Source: Arthrobacter sp. AL12
Lineage (GTDB): Bacteria; Actinomycetota; Actinomycetes; Actinomycetales; Micrococcaceae
DNA length: 64,000 nucleotides
Assembly: GCF_029960645.1 (NCBI RefSeq)
Contig: NZ_JASBQY010000006.1
Span: 62,001 to 126,000 of the forward strand
Direction of reading: 5' to 3'
In this document: positions 44,349 to 53,267 of the stretch, piece after piece
Layout of the letters: the number at the start of each line of letters is the position of its first letter
Position numbering within the stretch: the stretch's first letter is position 1
Notes under the pieces: generated by a model
Databases searched by the model: none
Told to the model about the DNA's origin: nothing
Seen by the model: the letters and a program-made list of their open reading frames with translations, nothing else
Position numbers and translations under genes: made by a program

Positions 44349-44581
44349 CCGGGCCTCCCTGGCAGTTTCTGGCGTCGCGTTCCTGGCACCGCACCTGGCG
44401 CCAAGAGCCGGCGCTGGGGGCTGCCGGTGCCCGGTTGATCCATCCTAAGCCGGGCTTTCGCGGGGGTCTATACACAAAACCTATGGAGTAATAGTATTTG
44501 GCCCAACAGCCAGCTGTGGCCCGGGTCACACCCTGCTGTGTCGCATCGAAGACGATCCGGCAACGGAGTTAGGCGCACCCC

Positions 44582-45655
44582 ATGACCGAAACGCTCGCCG
44601 CCGGACGACAGGCGGAAACGGACGCGGTTCCGGCGATCCGCATGCGGAAACTCACCAAGGTCTTCGGGGACACTATCGCCGTCAACAACCTGGACCTGGA
44701 CATCCGCCAAGGCGAATTCTTCTCCATGCTCGGGCCCTCGGGCTCCGGCAAAACCACCGTCCTGCGCCTGATCGCCGGCTTCGAGCTGCCCACCTCGGGG
44801 AGCATCGAACTCGAGGGCAAGGACGTCACGGGGATGGCGCCCTTCGAACGGGACCTCAACACCGTGTTCCAGGACTATGCACTGTTTCCGCACATGTCCC
44901 TCGTCGAGAACGTCGCCTACGGACTGCGCGTGCGGGGCATGCCCCGGAAGGAGCGCCAGGAGCGGGCCCGCGAAGCCCTGGAACGGGTGCAGCTGGGGAA
45001 GTTCGTCGGACGCAAGCCCGCCCAGCTCTCCGGCGGCCAGCGCCAGCGGGTGGCCCTGGCCCGCGCGCTGGTGGTGCAGCCGAAGGTCCTGCTGCTGGAT
45101 GAGCCGCTCGGCGCCCTGGACCTCAAGCTCCGGCAGCAGATGCAGCTGGAACTGAAGGAACTGCAGCGCTCGCTCGGCATCACCTTCATCTTCGTCACCC
45201 ATGATCAGGAGGAGGCCCTGACCATGAGCGACCGGATCGGCGTCTTCAACAACGGGAGCCTGGAACAGATCGGCACGGCGCACGAGATCTATGAGCGCCC
45301 GGGCGGTGCGTTCGTGGCCAACTTCGTCGGCACCTCCAACATCTTCGACGCCGCCCAGGCCCAGAAGCTCTACGGCCGCGCGGAGCAGGTCTGCATCCGG
45401 CCGGAACGGCTCCGCCTGTCGTGGACGGCGGCGCCGGAACCGCGCACCGGCGTCACTTCCCGGCCCGGAACCGTCACCGCCCTCGTCTACGTGGGGCACG
45501 CCACCCAGGTGCGGGTGCAGCTCGACGACGGTCCCGCCGTCGTCGTTCTCGCCCCGGAGACGCTGCCCGGCGGCGACGCGGAACTGCTGGACCGGCGTGT
45601 CACGGTGAGCTGGGACGACGACGCCGCCGTCTGGCTGCCGCCCGCCGGCTCCTGA
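44582..45655 (+). CDS. potA: Spermidine/putrescine-type ABC importer ATPase
   Basis: The 357-residue ATPase has Walker [10 protein letters not shown] near residue 48, Q-loop [12 protein letters not shown], signature [15 protein letters not shown], Walker [13 protein letters not shown] and H-loop [17 protein letters not shown]. The C-terminal TOBE domain ([28 protein letters not shown]) is typical of PotA-like regulatory ends. It powers import through PotB and PotC. GGAG precedes ATG 44582. First gene of a four-gene operon. The substrate could be a polyamine, GABA or a related amine. Confidence 0.9.
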   Translation: MTETLAAGRQAETDAVPAIRMRKLTKVFGDTIAVNNLDLDIRQGEFFSMLGPSGSGKTTVLRLIAGFELPTSGSIELEGKDVTGMAPFERDLNTVFQDYALFPHMSLVENVAYGLRVRGMPRKERQERAREALERVQLGKFVGRKPAQLSGGQRQRVALARALVVQPKVLLLDEPLGALDLKLRQQMQLELKELQRSLGITFIFVTHDQEEALTMSDRIGVFNNGSLEQIGTAHEIYERPGGAFVANFVGTSNIFDAAQAQKLYGRAEQVCIRPERLRLSWTAAPEPRTGVTSRPGTVTALVYVGHATQVRVQLDDGPAVVVLAPETLPGGDAELLDRRVTVSWDDDAAVWLPPAGS

Positions 45656-45715
45656 CGCTCCAGCCGGGCACCCACCCGCGGACCAGTTTCACCCCCACAA
45701 CGAAAGGTAAGGATC

Positions 45716-46903
45716 ATGGCATCAAGGAATCGGGCCTCCCTCGTGGTGGGGGCGGCCGCGGCGGCAGCCCTCGCATTGGCGGGCTGCGGCACCACCGGCG
45801 GGGGATCTGCCTCCCCGTCCGCGCAGCCGGTAAAGTCAGAAATCGGCCAGGGCGAAGGGCAGCTCTCCATCCTGGGGTGGCCGGGCTACGTCGAGGACGG
45901 CAGCAACGACCCCGCCGTCGACTGGGTGACCCCTTTCGAGACCCAGACCGGGTGCAAGGTGAACTTCAAGCCCTTCGGCACCTCGGACGAAGCCGTGACC
46001 CTGATGCGCACCGGCCAGTACGACGTCGTTTCGGCCTCCGGGGACGCCTCGCTGCGGCTGGTGGCCGGCAACGACGTCGAGCCCGTCAACATGGACCTGC
46101 TGAAGAACTACGCCGACGTCTACCCGTTCCTGAAGGACAAGGCCTGGAACACGGTGGACGGGAAAAACTACGGAATGCCCCATGGCTGGGGAGCCAACCT
46201 GCTGATGTATTCCGTGGACACCGTCACCCCGGCACCCACCTCCTGGCGCGCCGTGTTCGACGACGCGGCCCAGCACAGCGGCAAGGTCACCGCCTACGAC
46301 TCGCCGATCTACATCGCCGACGCCGCCGTGTACCTGATGGCCCACAAGCCGGAACTCGGGATCAAGAACCCCTACGCGCTGGACAAGGACCAGCTCGCGG
46401 CATCCGTGGACCTGCTGAAGCAGCAGCGCCAGCACATCGGCGAGTACTGGAGCGACGTCGTCAAGGAGGTCCAGGCCTTCGCCAGCGGCAGCACGGTGGT
46501 CGGCACCACCTGGCAGGTCGGCGCCAACATCGCAACCGCGAACGGGACCAACGTGAAGACCCTGCTCCCCGAGGAGGGCGCCACCGGCTGGTCGGACACC
46601 TGGATGATCGGCTCGAAGTCCAAGAACAAGAACTGCGCCTACCTGTGGCTCGACTACATCGCCAGCCCCGCGGCCAATGCGGCGGTGGCGGAGTACTTCG
46701 GCGAGTCGCCGGCCAACCCCAAGGCCTGCGAGCTGACCAAGGACAAGGCGCACTGCGAGACCTACCACTCCGGTGACGAGGCCTACGCGAAGCAGATCTG
46801 GTACTGGACCACCCCGGTGGCCAAATGCCTGGACGGCCGCACGGACGTGAAGTGCACGGATTACTCGGAGTGGACGAAGGCCTGGACGGAGATCAAGGGC
46901 TGA
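45716..46903 (+). CDS. potD: Polyamine-type ABC substrate-binding lipoprotein
   Basis: 395 residues. The signal peptide ends with lipobox LALAGC, so it is membrane-anchored outside the cell. The mature part follows the PotD/YdcS pattern: LSILGWPGYVEDGSNDPAVDW, DEAVTLMRTGQYDVVSASGD, YGMPHGWGANLLMYS, DTWMIGSKSKNKNCAYLWLDYIASP. The WPGYVE start resembles YdcS-like binding proteins. It delivers a polyamine or similar amine to the PotBC permease. Cysteines near the C-terminus may form disulfides. It lies 60 bp after potA. Confidence 0.9.
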   Translation: MASRNRASLVVGAAAAAALALAGCGTTGGGSASPSAQPVKSEIGQGEGQLSILGWPGYVEDGSNDPAVDWVTPFETQTGCKVNFKPFGTSDEAVTLMRTGQYDVVSASGDASLRLVAGNDVEPVNMDLLKNYADVYPFLKDKAWNTVDGKNYGMPHGWGANLLMYSVDTVTPAPTSWRAVFDDAAQHSGKVTAYDSPIYIADAAVYLMAHKPELGIKNPYALDKDQLAASVDLLKQQRQHIGEYWSDVVKEVQAFASGSTVVGTTWQVGANIATANGTNVKTLLPEEGATGWSDTWMIGSKSKNKNCAYLWLDYIASPAANAAVAEYFGESPANPKACELTKDKAHCETYHSGDEAYAKQIWYWTTPVAKCLDGRTDVKCTDYSEWTKAWTEIKG

Positions 46904-46904
46904 G

Positions 46905-47834
46905 ATGACGCTCAAGACGCAGCACCCGGTCCCCGGGGCGCCGCCGGCAGCAGCCGCCGTGCCCCGGCCCAAGGCCCACAGGTTCTCGGCCCTTCTCCAC
47001 CGCTCGCCGAACCTTCGGCTGGCGGGGCTGGTGACGGCCCCCGCCGGCTGGCTGGTGCTCGTCTACATCGCCGCCCTGGCGGCGCTGCTGATCACCGCGT
47101 TCTGGACCGTGGACACCTTCACCGGCAAGGTGTCCACTGAATGGACCACCGAGAACGTGGTGACGGTCCTGACCGATCCGGTCTACCAGCGGATCACCCT
47201 GCGGACCCTGTGGATCGCCATCGCCGTGACCCTGATCGACCTGGTCCTGGCGCTGCCGATGGCGTTCTTCATCGCCAAGGTGGCCAGCCCGCGCTGGCAG
47301 AAACTGCTGGTGGTGGCGGTGCTGATGCCGCTGTGGGCCAGCTACCTCGTCAAGGCCTACGCCTGGCGGAACGTGCTCGCCGACGGCGGCCTGCTGGAGT
47401 GGCTGGGGGCGCCGATCGGGCTGGAATCCCCGGGCTACAGCGAAACCGCCGTGATCCTGACCCTGGCGTACATCTGGCTGCCGTTTATGATCCTGCCGAT
47501 CTACGCGGGCTTCGACCGGGTCCCCGATTCGCTGCTGGAAGCCTCCGGGGACCTGGGCGCGAAACCGCTGACCACCATGCGATTGGTTATGTTTCCCCTG
47601 CTGGTCCCCTCCATCATTGCCGGGACGATTTTTACGTTCTCGCTCTCGCTGGGGGACTACATCACGGCCCAGATCGTCGGTGGCACCACCCAGATGCTGG
47701 GCACCGTGGTCTACGCGAACGTCGGGGCCGCGAACAACCTGCCCTTCGCCGCCGCCGTCTCGCTGGTACCGATCGCGATCATCACCCTGTACCTCTTCAT
47801 CGTCCGGCGCTCCGGCGCCCTCAACAGCCTGTGA
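46905..47834 (+). CDS. potB: ABC importer permease, PotB type
   Basis: 309 residues with six helices after a basic N-terminal stretch. The EAA-type loop DSLLEASGDLGAKPLTTMRLVMFPLL contacts the ATPase. WASYLVKAYAWRNVLADGG is the conserved PotB segment between helices. ATG 46905 lies one base after the potD stop, so translation is coupled. It forms the channel with PotC. Predicted substrates are polyamines or related amines, as for the binding protein. Confidence 0.9.
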   Translation: MTLKTQHPVPGAPPAAAAVPRPKAHRFSALLHRSPNLRLAGLVTAPAGWLVLVYIAALAALLITAFWTVDTFTGKVSTEWTTENVVTVLTDPVYQRITLRTLWIAIAVTLIDLVLALPMAFFIAKVASPRWQKLLVVAVLMPLWASYLVKAYAWRNVLADGGLLEWLGAPIGLESPGYSETAVILTLAYIWLPFMILPIYAGFDRVPDSLLEASGDLGAKPLTTMRLVMFPLLVPSIIAGTIFTFSLSLGDYITAQIVGGTTQMLGTVVYANVGAANNLPFAAAVSLVPIAIITLYLFIVRRSGALNSL

Positions 47835-47875
47835 CCAGTGGCAGCGATTAGCCCGGAACAGCCGGCAGGAGCACC

Positions 47876-48703
47876 ATGAGACTCTCCCGAAGCGCCAAAG
47901 TCATCCTCGGCGTCGTCACCGCGCTGGTGTTCCTCTTCATCTATCTGCCGCTGCTCCTGGTGGTGGTGAACTCCTTCAACGCGGACCGGACGTTCGGCTG
48001 GCCGCCGCGGGGGTTCACCCTGGAGTGGTGGGGGCGGGCCTTCGATTCCCCCGGCGTCCGCGAGGCCGTGGTGTCCTCGCTCTGGGTGGCGGCGGTCTCG
48101 ACCCTCATTTCGCTGGTGCTGGGGACCCTCCTGGCGCTGGCCCTGCTGCGCTACCAGTTCTTCGGCCGGGACGTCATCAGCCTGCTCGTGATCCTGCCGA
48201 TCGCGCTGCCGGGTATCGTGACCGGCATCGCCTTGAACAACATGTTCACCACCATCCTGGGTGTCTCACTGAGCATGTGGACGGTCGTGATCGCGCACGC
48301 CACCTTCTGCATGGTGACCGTGTTCAACAACGTCATCGCTCGGCTGCGCCGGATGAGCGGCGGGCTGGAGGAGGCGTCCGCGGATCTGGGCGCCGGCGTG
48401 TTCACCACGTTCCGGCTGGTCACGTTCCCGCAGCTCCGCTCCGCGCTGCTGGCCGGCGGCCTGCTGGCCTTCGCGCTGAGCTTCGATGAGATCATCGTGA
48501 CTACGTTCACCATCGGCGCCGGGGACACAACCTTGCCGATCTGGATCCTGCAGAACCTTTTCCGGCCCAACCAGGCACCGGTGGTCAACGTCGTCGCCGT
48601 CGTCCTGATCGTCGTCTCGATCGTGCCGATCTGGCTCGCGCAGCGGCTGTCCCAGGACTCGGTGGGGATCGGCGCCACCCGGGTGAAGGTGACCGAGGGT
48701 TAG
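47876..48703 (+). CDS. potC: ABC importer permease, PotC type
   Basis: 275 residues with six helices (VILGVVTALVFLFIYLPLLLVVVNSF, SSLWVAAVSTLISLVLGTLLA). The EAA loop is GGLEEASADLGAGVFTTFRLVTFP. YLPLLLVVVNSF and TLPIWILQNLF are PotC features. It is 41 bp after potB with an AGGAGC ribosome-binding site. The last codons overlap the stop of convergent hutD by 4 bp, so transcripts from both sides collide here. Last gene of the operon. Confidence 0.9.
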   Translation: MRLSRSAKVILGVVTALVFLFIYLPLLLVVVNSFNADRTFGWPPRGFTLEWWGRAFDSPGVREAVVSSLWVAAVSTLISLVLGTLLALALLRYQFFGRDVISLLVILPIALPGIVTGIALNNMFTTILGVSLSMWTVVIAHATFCMVTVFNNVIARLRRMSGGLEEASADLGAGVFTTFRLVTFPQLRSALLAGGLLAFALSFDEIIVTTFTIGAGDTTLPIWILQNLFRPNQAPVVNVVAVVLIVVSIVPIWLAQRLSQDSVGIGATRVKVTEG

Positions 48704-49482
48704 TCCGCGACGCGGTCGATCGACACAACAGCCAGGAATCCGCGGCCCAGGATCTCGGGGGTGTCGGTGTCGGAACCGACGACGGCGTCATAGCGGGCGA
48801 GCGTCGTCGGCTCGGCCGCGTGCGCTCCGGGGGAGCCCGTGGCTGCGCCCGCGGCTGGCTCGCCGGCTTCGGCGGATGGCGTGCCTGGATCAGCGGATGG
48901 CTCGCCAGCCGTCTCGCCGGATGGCGTGCCTGGCTCGCCGGCGGACGGCGCACCCGGCCCGGCGCCGGCGGTGCCGGGAGTGACCGCAGCCTGGCCCTGC
49001 AGTAGGATCCCGAGCTGGCCCTCGAACACCGGGTGCGCCCGCTTCTTGGAGAGCTCGATGATGGACGTGTAGCCCTTGAACACGCCCTGGCGGGTGATGA
49101 CGTTCAGGTCGCGGATGTCGCCTGTCGGCAGCGCCCCGGACGCGGCGGCGTCGCCGGAGAAACGGAACGGACGGTACTTCTCGAGCGGGTGCTCGGCGCC
49201 GTCGACGCTCAGCAGCAGCAGTTCGCCCTCCACCACGGTGAGGACGCGGTCCATGCCGGGGTACGCCGAGAAGTCGCCGGCCCTGGACACCTCGGCGATG
49301 CTCACCCGCCAGTCCCAGCCGGCGGCCGCGGTGCCGTCCTTCGCGGTGCCGTCCTGTGCGGGGGCCGCCGCGGGGCTGGCCTGGGGGACGGTTGCCGCGG
49401 GGTGGCTGGCCAGTTCGCGGGTCACCCCGCCGCCGTTGCGCCAGGGGTGGGCTTTTAGCTCGGCATAGCGGATGATCTCCAT
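48700..49482 (-). CDS. hutD: HutD family protein with C-terminal low-complexity insert
   Basis: A cupin-like protein of 260 residues. YAELKAHPWRNGGGVTREL is the HutD signature; DWRVSIAEVSRAGDFSAYPGMDRVLTVVEGELLLL and DVNVITRQ-like RDLNVITRQGVFKGY follow. HutD is linked with histidine utilisation, though its role is unsettled. Residues 165-225 are a Gly/Ala/Pro/Ser insert (GAPSAGEPGTPSGETAGEP) made from imperfect tandem DNA repeats, before the last strand. No hut genes lie nearby. Confidence 0.85.
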   Translation of the reverse strand: MEIIRYAELKAHPWRNGGGVTRELASHPAATVPQASPAAAPAQDGTAKDGTAAAGWDWRVSIAEVSRAGDFSAYPGMDRVLTVVEGELLLLSVDGAEHPLEKYRPFRFSGDAAASGALPTGDIRDLNVITRQGVFKGYTSIIELSKKRAHPVFEGQLGILLQGQAAVTPGTAGAGPGAPSAGEPGTPSGETAGEPSADPGTPSAEAGEPAAGAATGSPGAHAAEPTTLARYDAVVGSDTDTPEILGRGFLAVVSIDRVAD

Positions 49483-49544
49483 CCCTCCACCCTATCGGCC
49501 GGCCGGGTGCGCAGTCGCGGGCCCCCGGCAGCTGCCACCAGCGC

Positions 49545-49601
49545 CGAGGTCCGACTTCGCGCCCATGTTCCGGACAAACATGGGCGCCAAATCTCACCTC
49601 G
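49545..49601. repeat. Palindromic intergenic repeat, family B copy 2
   Basis: CGAGGTCCGACTTCGCGCCC and GGGCGCCAAATCTCACCTCG form imperfect arms around ATGTTCCGGACAAACAT. The TTCGCGCC, GTT-GGAC-AAC and CACCTCG parts match copy 1 at 16229-16285. It lies between the divergent hutD and trpF genes, so unlike family A it is not tied to gene ends. Confidence 0.72.
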
Positions 49602-49688
49602 GGGGCGGGTGGGGCGCCGGCCGGCCACGGTCCTTGCTACCGTCGGAGGCAGAAACAAGATAAACGTAAACACAGCAGAAGGAGCGGA

Positions 49689-50300
49689 ATGTTCGTCAAG
49701 GTATGCGGGCTCAGCACCCCCGAGTCGGTCCGGGCCGCGGTGGAGGCCGGGGCGGACGCCGTCGGCTTCGTCCTGACCAGCAGCCCCCGCGAGGTGACGC
49801 CGGCGCAGGCGCGGGAACTCCTGGCCCACATCCCGGCCGGCCTCCCCGCCGTCGGCGTCTTCCGGCATGAGGCCGCGGCGGACGCCGCCGTACGGGCCCG
49901 GGAGGGGGGGCTGGACTGGGTCCAGCTGCACGGCGACCGCACCCCGGCGGACGTGCACACCGTGCACGACGCCGGGCTCAAGCTCATCCGGGCCGTCACC
50001 ATGGCCGCCGCGTCCGAGGCGTTCGCGGACTGGGGCGAGGAGCTGCTCCTGATCGACGCCGCCGTCCCAGGCTCCGGCGAGGCCTGGGACTACGCCTCGG
50101 TCCGCGCCAAGGGGCTGGCGGGGCGCAGCTGGCTGCTGGCCGGCGGGCTCGATCCCGCCAACGTCGCCGGTGCCGCCTCGCAGGCGGGTGCCTGGGGCGT
50201 GGACGTCTCCTCCGGCGTCGAGTCCTCCCGCGGGGTGAAGGACCTGGCCAAAATCCGGGACTTCGTGGCGGCGGCAAAGTCCCTGGCCGCGAAACGCTGA
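49689..50300 (+). CDS. trpF: Phosphoribosylanthranilate isomerase
   Basis: TrpF catalyses the third step of tryptophan synthesis, an Amadori rearrangement. The 203-residue beta/alpha barrel starts FVKVCGLSTPESVRAAVEAGAD (catalytic Cys). GLDWVQLHGD, LLIDAAVPGSGEAWDY (catalytic Asp) and LLAGGLDPANVAGAA with WGVDVSSGVESSRGVKD follow, all conserved. No other trp gene is nearby; in Micrococcaceae trpF is often detached. AGAAGGAG precedes ATG 49689. Confidence 0.93.
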   Translation: MFVKVCGLSTPESVRAAVEAGADAVGFVLTSSPREVTPAQARELLAHIPAGLPAVGVFRHEAAADAAVRAREGGLDWVQLHGDRTPADVHTVHDAGLKLIRAVTMAAASEAFADWGEELLLIDAAVPGSGEAWDYASVRAKGLAGRSWLLAGGLDPANVAGAASQAGAWGVDVSSGVESSRGVKDLAKIRDFVAAAKSLAAKR

Positions 50301-50343
50301 CGCCCGCAGGAATGCCGCCGGACGCTCCCGTGGTGGCCCTGAC

Positions 50344-51150
50344 ATGAAGCGCATCGGATTTTTGTCCTTGTGGTGTTGGGGGCCCGGCGAGTGTTCCCGC
50401 ACCCGGACCGCCCGCGACGCACTGCTGCCGGGCATCGAACTGGCCGTCGCCGCCGAGGAACTGGGCGTGGTCGGCGCGTACTTCCGCGTGCACCACTTCG
50501 CCCGGCAGCAGGCCTCCCCGTTCTCGCTGCTGGCCGCCGTCGCCGCCCGGACCAGCCGGATCGAAATGGGCACCGGCGTTATCGACAGCGCTACGAAAAC
50601 CCGCTGTACATGGCTGAGGAGGCCGCCGCGACGGACCTGATCAGCGGCGGGCGGCTGCAGCCCGGGATCAGCCGCGGCTCACCCGAACCCGCCGCGACGT
50701 CGCCGCCGCCTTCGGCCACGTGCCGGCGTACGGCGAGACTGCCGCGGACATGGCCCGGCGGCACACTGCGGTGTTCCGCTGCGCGGTCTCGGGGGCCGGG
50801 ATGGCGGAGGCGGAGCCGCGGTACGCCGGCGGCGGATCGGGAGTGCTGCCCGTGCTGCCGCATTCACCGGAGCTCGGCAGGCGGATCCGATGGGGCGCCG
50901 GCTCGCGCGCCACGGCCGTGTGGACCGCGGAACAGGGCATGAACCTGATGGGCTCCACGCTGCTCACCGAGGACACCGGGGTGCCCTTCGACCAGCTCCA
51001 GGCCGAGCAGATCACCATGTTCCGGCAGGCCTGGGCCGCCGCGGGCCATCAGCACGATCCCCGCGTCTCGGTGAGCCGCAGCGTCCTGCCGATCGTCGAC
51101 GAGGAGGACCGCCGGTCCTTCGGCCTCAGCGCCGTGCGGGACGCCGACAC
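50344..51150 (+). pseudogene. Broken LLM-class flavin-dependent oxidoreductase
   Basis: The luciferase-like monooxygenase reading starts at ATG 50344 (MKRIGFLSLWCWG). It changes frame near 50590 (GTGVID continuing as RYENPLYMAEEAAATDLISGG) and again near 50695 (SPEPA continuing as VAAAFGHVPAYGETAADMARRH). WGAGSRATAVWTAEQGMNLM and VSVSRSVLPIVDEEDRR follow, and the C-terminal part of the barrel is missing. The sequence runs straight into a YceI remnant at about 51150, so a deletion has fused the two loci. Confidence 0.85.
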
Positions 51151-51491
51151 CCTACCGCGACGCCCACGTCCGCGGTGCTGACTTCTTCGACGTCGAGGAG
51201 TACCCGGAGATGACGTTCCGTGCCATGGGCATCAGGGGCGACGGTGAGGACTATGTGCTGACCGGTGACCTCACGATCCGCGGCGTCACCAAGCCGGTGG
51301 ACCTGGAGGTCGAGTTCACCGGCGTCGCGGTGGACCCGTTCGGCGCCACCCGCGCCGGGTTCAGCGCGGAGGCGGACATCAGCCGCAAGGAATTCGGCCT
51401 GACCTGGAACGCCGCGCTCGAGGCCGGCGGGCTGCTGGTCAGCGACAAGGTCAAGATCAGTGTCGAGGCGGCCATGGTGAAGCAGGCCTAG
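51150..51491 (+). pseudogene. N-terminally truncated YceI-family protein
   Basis: From 51153 the frame reads YRDAHVRGADFFDVEEYPEM, then TFRAMGIRG, DLTIRGVTKPVDLEVEFTG and FSAEADISRKEFGLTWNAALEAGG. This is the C-terminal two thirds of a YceI lipid-binding lipocalin-like barrel, about 112 residues. The first ~70 residues expected from the family are absent and replaced by the LLM pseudogene. A start at ATG 51210 would give an incomplete barrel. Likely non-functional, from the same deletion. Confidence 0.82.
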
Positions 51492-51523
51492 CCGTGGCCT
51501 GGCAGGGCGGGCCGGCGCCGCGT

Positions 51524-51919
51524 TCAGAACAGCAGCAGAACGAAACCGCCGACCGTGGAAACGATCCCCACCCCGGTGAGGATCCAGCCGATGGTCCAGG
51601 CGGCGTTGTCCTGCTTCGGCGGCGTGAGCCCCCAGCGGGACGGGTGGCACACGTCGTAGAAGAGGTCGACGTCGGACCCCACCACCAGGCCGTGCGACTC
51701 GGCCGCCGGCAGCAGCGACCGGTGGTCGGCGTCGTGGTGGTCCGTCCAGCTGTAACCCGTGAACCCGCCGGCGCTGATCACCTTGCCGGTGGTCCCGGCC
51801 CACTGGCAGTGGCGCCGGCGCAAAATCATGCCCCACACCAGTAGCGGCAGGCCCAGGACAAAACCCACCCATGTCATGACTTCGAGGATGGGGCCCAGCA
51901 GGTCCCCGATGCTTGTCAT
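51524..51919 (-). CDS. Small membrane protein with two helices
   Basis: 131 residues. Helix 1 (VMTWVGFVLGLPLLVWGMIL) and helix 2 (AWTIGWILTGVGIVSTVGGFVLLLF) bracket an outward or cytoplasmic domain of about 65 residues (TTGKVISAGGFTGYSWTDHH, DVDLFYDVCHPSRWGLTPP). The layout resembles DUF3592-like proteins, but I am not sure. Downstream on the same strand of the 52-residue protein by 24 bp; possible two-gene unit. Confidence 0.7.
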   Translation of the reverse strand: MTSIGDLLGPILEVMTWVGFVLGLPLLVWGMILRRRHCQWAGTTGKVISAGGFTGYSWTDHHDADHRSLLPAAESHGLVVGSDVDLFYDVCHPSRWGLTPPKQDNAAWTIGWILTGVGIVSTVGGFVLLLF

Positions 51920-51943
51920 CTGCGCGCGTCCCGGGCGGGGGCG

Positions 51944-52102
51944 TCAGCGGGTGACGCGCGAGCGGCGCAGGAAGAACATGATGCCGGCGCCCAACAGGAC
52001 CAGGAGGCCCACGTAGAGCAGGAACTGCACAGCCTTCACAACAAGCCCGACGACCAGCAGGACGAGGGCAACGATCAGGGCAAGCTTCAGGAGTGCAGGC
52101 AT
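51944..52102 (-). CDS. Very small membrane protein, 52 residues
   Basis: MPALLKLALIVALVLLVVGL continues into a second helix (FLLYVGLLVLLGAGIMFFL) and ends RRSRVTR. ATG 52102 has CAGGAG upstream in the correct position. Two helices with a positive end suggest a hairpin with the tail inside the cell. No family recognised. It precedes the 131-residue membrane protein on the same strand. Confidence 0.65.
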   Translation of the reverse strand: MPALLKLALIVALVLLVVGLVVKAVQFLLYVGLLVLLGAGIMFFLRRSRVTR

Positions 52103-52234
52103 GCTCCCAGTATTGTGCCCTTTCGTGCGTTCGCAAAGCTCCCGGCCCACCGTCAGCGTCGTGGGACACATTTCAGGAATTGTTCAGGGTGAACCCCTAG
52201 GCCGGATCGGCCTCCGACGGGGGAGAATGGAGCC

Positions 52235-52648
52235 ATGAAGACACTGCTCAACATCATCTGGCTGCTCTTTGGCGGACTCTGGCTCGCACTCGGCTATTTC
52301 GTGGCAGGGATCATCTGCTGCCTGCTGATCGTGACCATCCCCTGGGGGCTTGCGTCGTTCCGGATCGCCAACTATGCCCTTTGGCCGTTCGGGCGCACAG
52401 TGGTGGACCGTCCGGGTGGCACCGGGGTGTTCTCCCTGCTCGGGAACGTCATCTGGCTGCTCGTCGCCGGCATCTGGATCGCGATCGGCCATGTCGTCAC
52501 CGCGTTCGCCATGGCCATCACCATCATCGGCATTCCGCTGGCCATCGCCAACCTCAAGCTCATCCCGGTCTCGCTGATGCCGCTGGGCAAACAGATCGTC
52601 CCGACCGACATGCCCTTTGTGACGGCCTACAGCAAGGCCTACCGCTAA
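52235..52648 (+). CDS. YccF domain-containing membrane protein
   Basis: 137 residues with two repeated YccF units: MKTLLNIIWLLFGGLWLALGY with CCLLIVTIPWGLASFRIANY, and GNVIWLLVAGIWIAIGH with AITIIGIPLAIANLKLIPVSL. The two-fold repeat with IPWG / IPLA motifs is characteristic. The family (DUF307) is an inner-membrane protein of unknown function. It is 24 bp upstream of an SRPBCC gene on the same strand, likely one transcript. Confidence 0.87.
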   Translation: MKTLLNIIWLLFGGLWLALGYFVAGIICCLLIVTIPWGLASFRIANYALWPFGRTVVDRPGGTGVFSLLGNVIWLLVAGIWIAIGHVVTAFAMAITIIGIPLAIANLKLIPVSLMPLGKQIVPTDMPFVTAYSKAYR

Positions 52649-52672
52649 CCGTTGTAGAGGAGAAGTCCCGCC

Positions 52673-53182
52673 ATGTCCGAGCACGTCACAGCCGTTCCCG
52701 CGGCGTCCGGCCAGGGCGGGTCCGCCCTGCCCGAGGACCTCATGCTGGTCATCACCCGCGAATTCCAGGCCCCCGTTGCCCGGGTGTGGTCCGCCCTGAC
52801 GGATCCGGAACAGGCAGCGGCCTGGTGGGGTCCGCGCGGATTCCATGTTCCCCGCGCGAGCATCGACGCGGACCTGGAGATCGGCGGCCTCTACCGGGCC
52901 TGCATGGTCCAGGACAGCACCGGGGAGGAACACTGGTGGAGCGGTGTCCACACGGACATCGAACCGCCCAATCTGTTCATCTTCACCCACGCCTGGGACA
53001 AGCCGGACGGCACCCGCGGTTTTGAGACCGAGGTTACCTTCCAGCTGGAGGAGGTCGACGGCGGCACCCGGATAACGTTCTTCCAGGGCCCCTTCGACAC
53101 GATCGACAACCGCGACGGCCAGGGCGTCGGCTGGCGCGGGTCCTTTGACCGGCTCGCCGAACACCTCCGCCGCACCCCCTGA
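52673..53182 (+). CDS. SRPBCC (AHSA1/START-like) protein
   Basis: 169 residues. LVITREFQAPVARVWSALTDPEQAAAWWGPRGFHVPRASIDADLE is the AHSA1 opening with the WWGP motif; EEHWWSGVHTDIEPPNLFIFTHAW, FQLEEVDGGTRITFFQGPFDT and GWRGSFDRLAEHL complete the helix-grip fold. The family binds hydrophobic ligands or acts in stress responses; no specific substrate can be inferred. GGAG precedes ATG 52673. A family A palindrome follows. Confidence 0.88.
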   Translation: MSEHVTAVPAASGQGGSALPEDLMLVITREFQAPVARVWSALTDPEQAAAWWGPRGFHVPRASIDADLEIGGLYRACMVQDSTGEEHWWSGVHTDIEPPNLFIFTHAWDKPDGTRGFETEVTFQLEEVDGGTRITFFQGPFDTIDNRDGQGVGWRGSFDRLAEHLRRTP

Positions 53183-53200
53183 CGGACCAATGCAACACCA

Positions 53201-53267
53201 AGCAACGCGGGGTCACGTAACGCCCGTCCCGGGGGGCTTTATGGGCGCTACGTGACCCCGCGTCGCT
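53201..53267. repeat. Palindromic intergenic repeat, family A copy 3
   Basis: AGCAACGCGGGGTCACGTA (53201-53219) pairs with TACGTGACCCCGCGTCGCT (53249-53267), with one mismatch, and inner parts (GCGCCCATAAAG type) also fold. It lies between the convergent SRPBCC gene (stop 53182) and the HD gene (stop 53365). Arm sequence agrees with copies at 293-359 and 18416-18544. Confidence 0.82.

Noticed and set aside
51210..51491. Intact small YceI-like gene from ATG 51210
   Set aside because: Homology starts upstream at 51153 without a start codon, and about a third of the barrel is missing, so it is scored as a remnant.
51126..52169. 347-codon reverse frame over the YceI remnant and membrane genes
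   Set aside because: Two better-supported small membrane proteins lie in another reverse frame there. The long frame is Arg/Gly/Pro-rich and lacks features.
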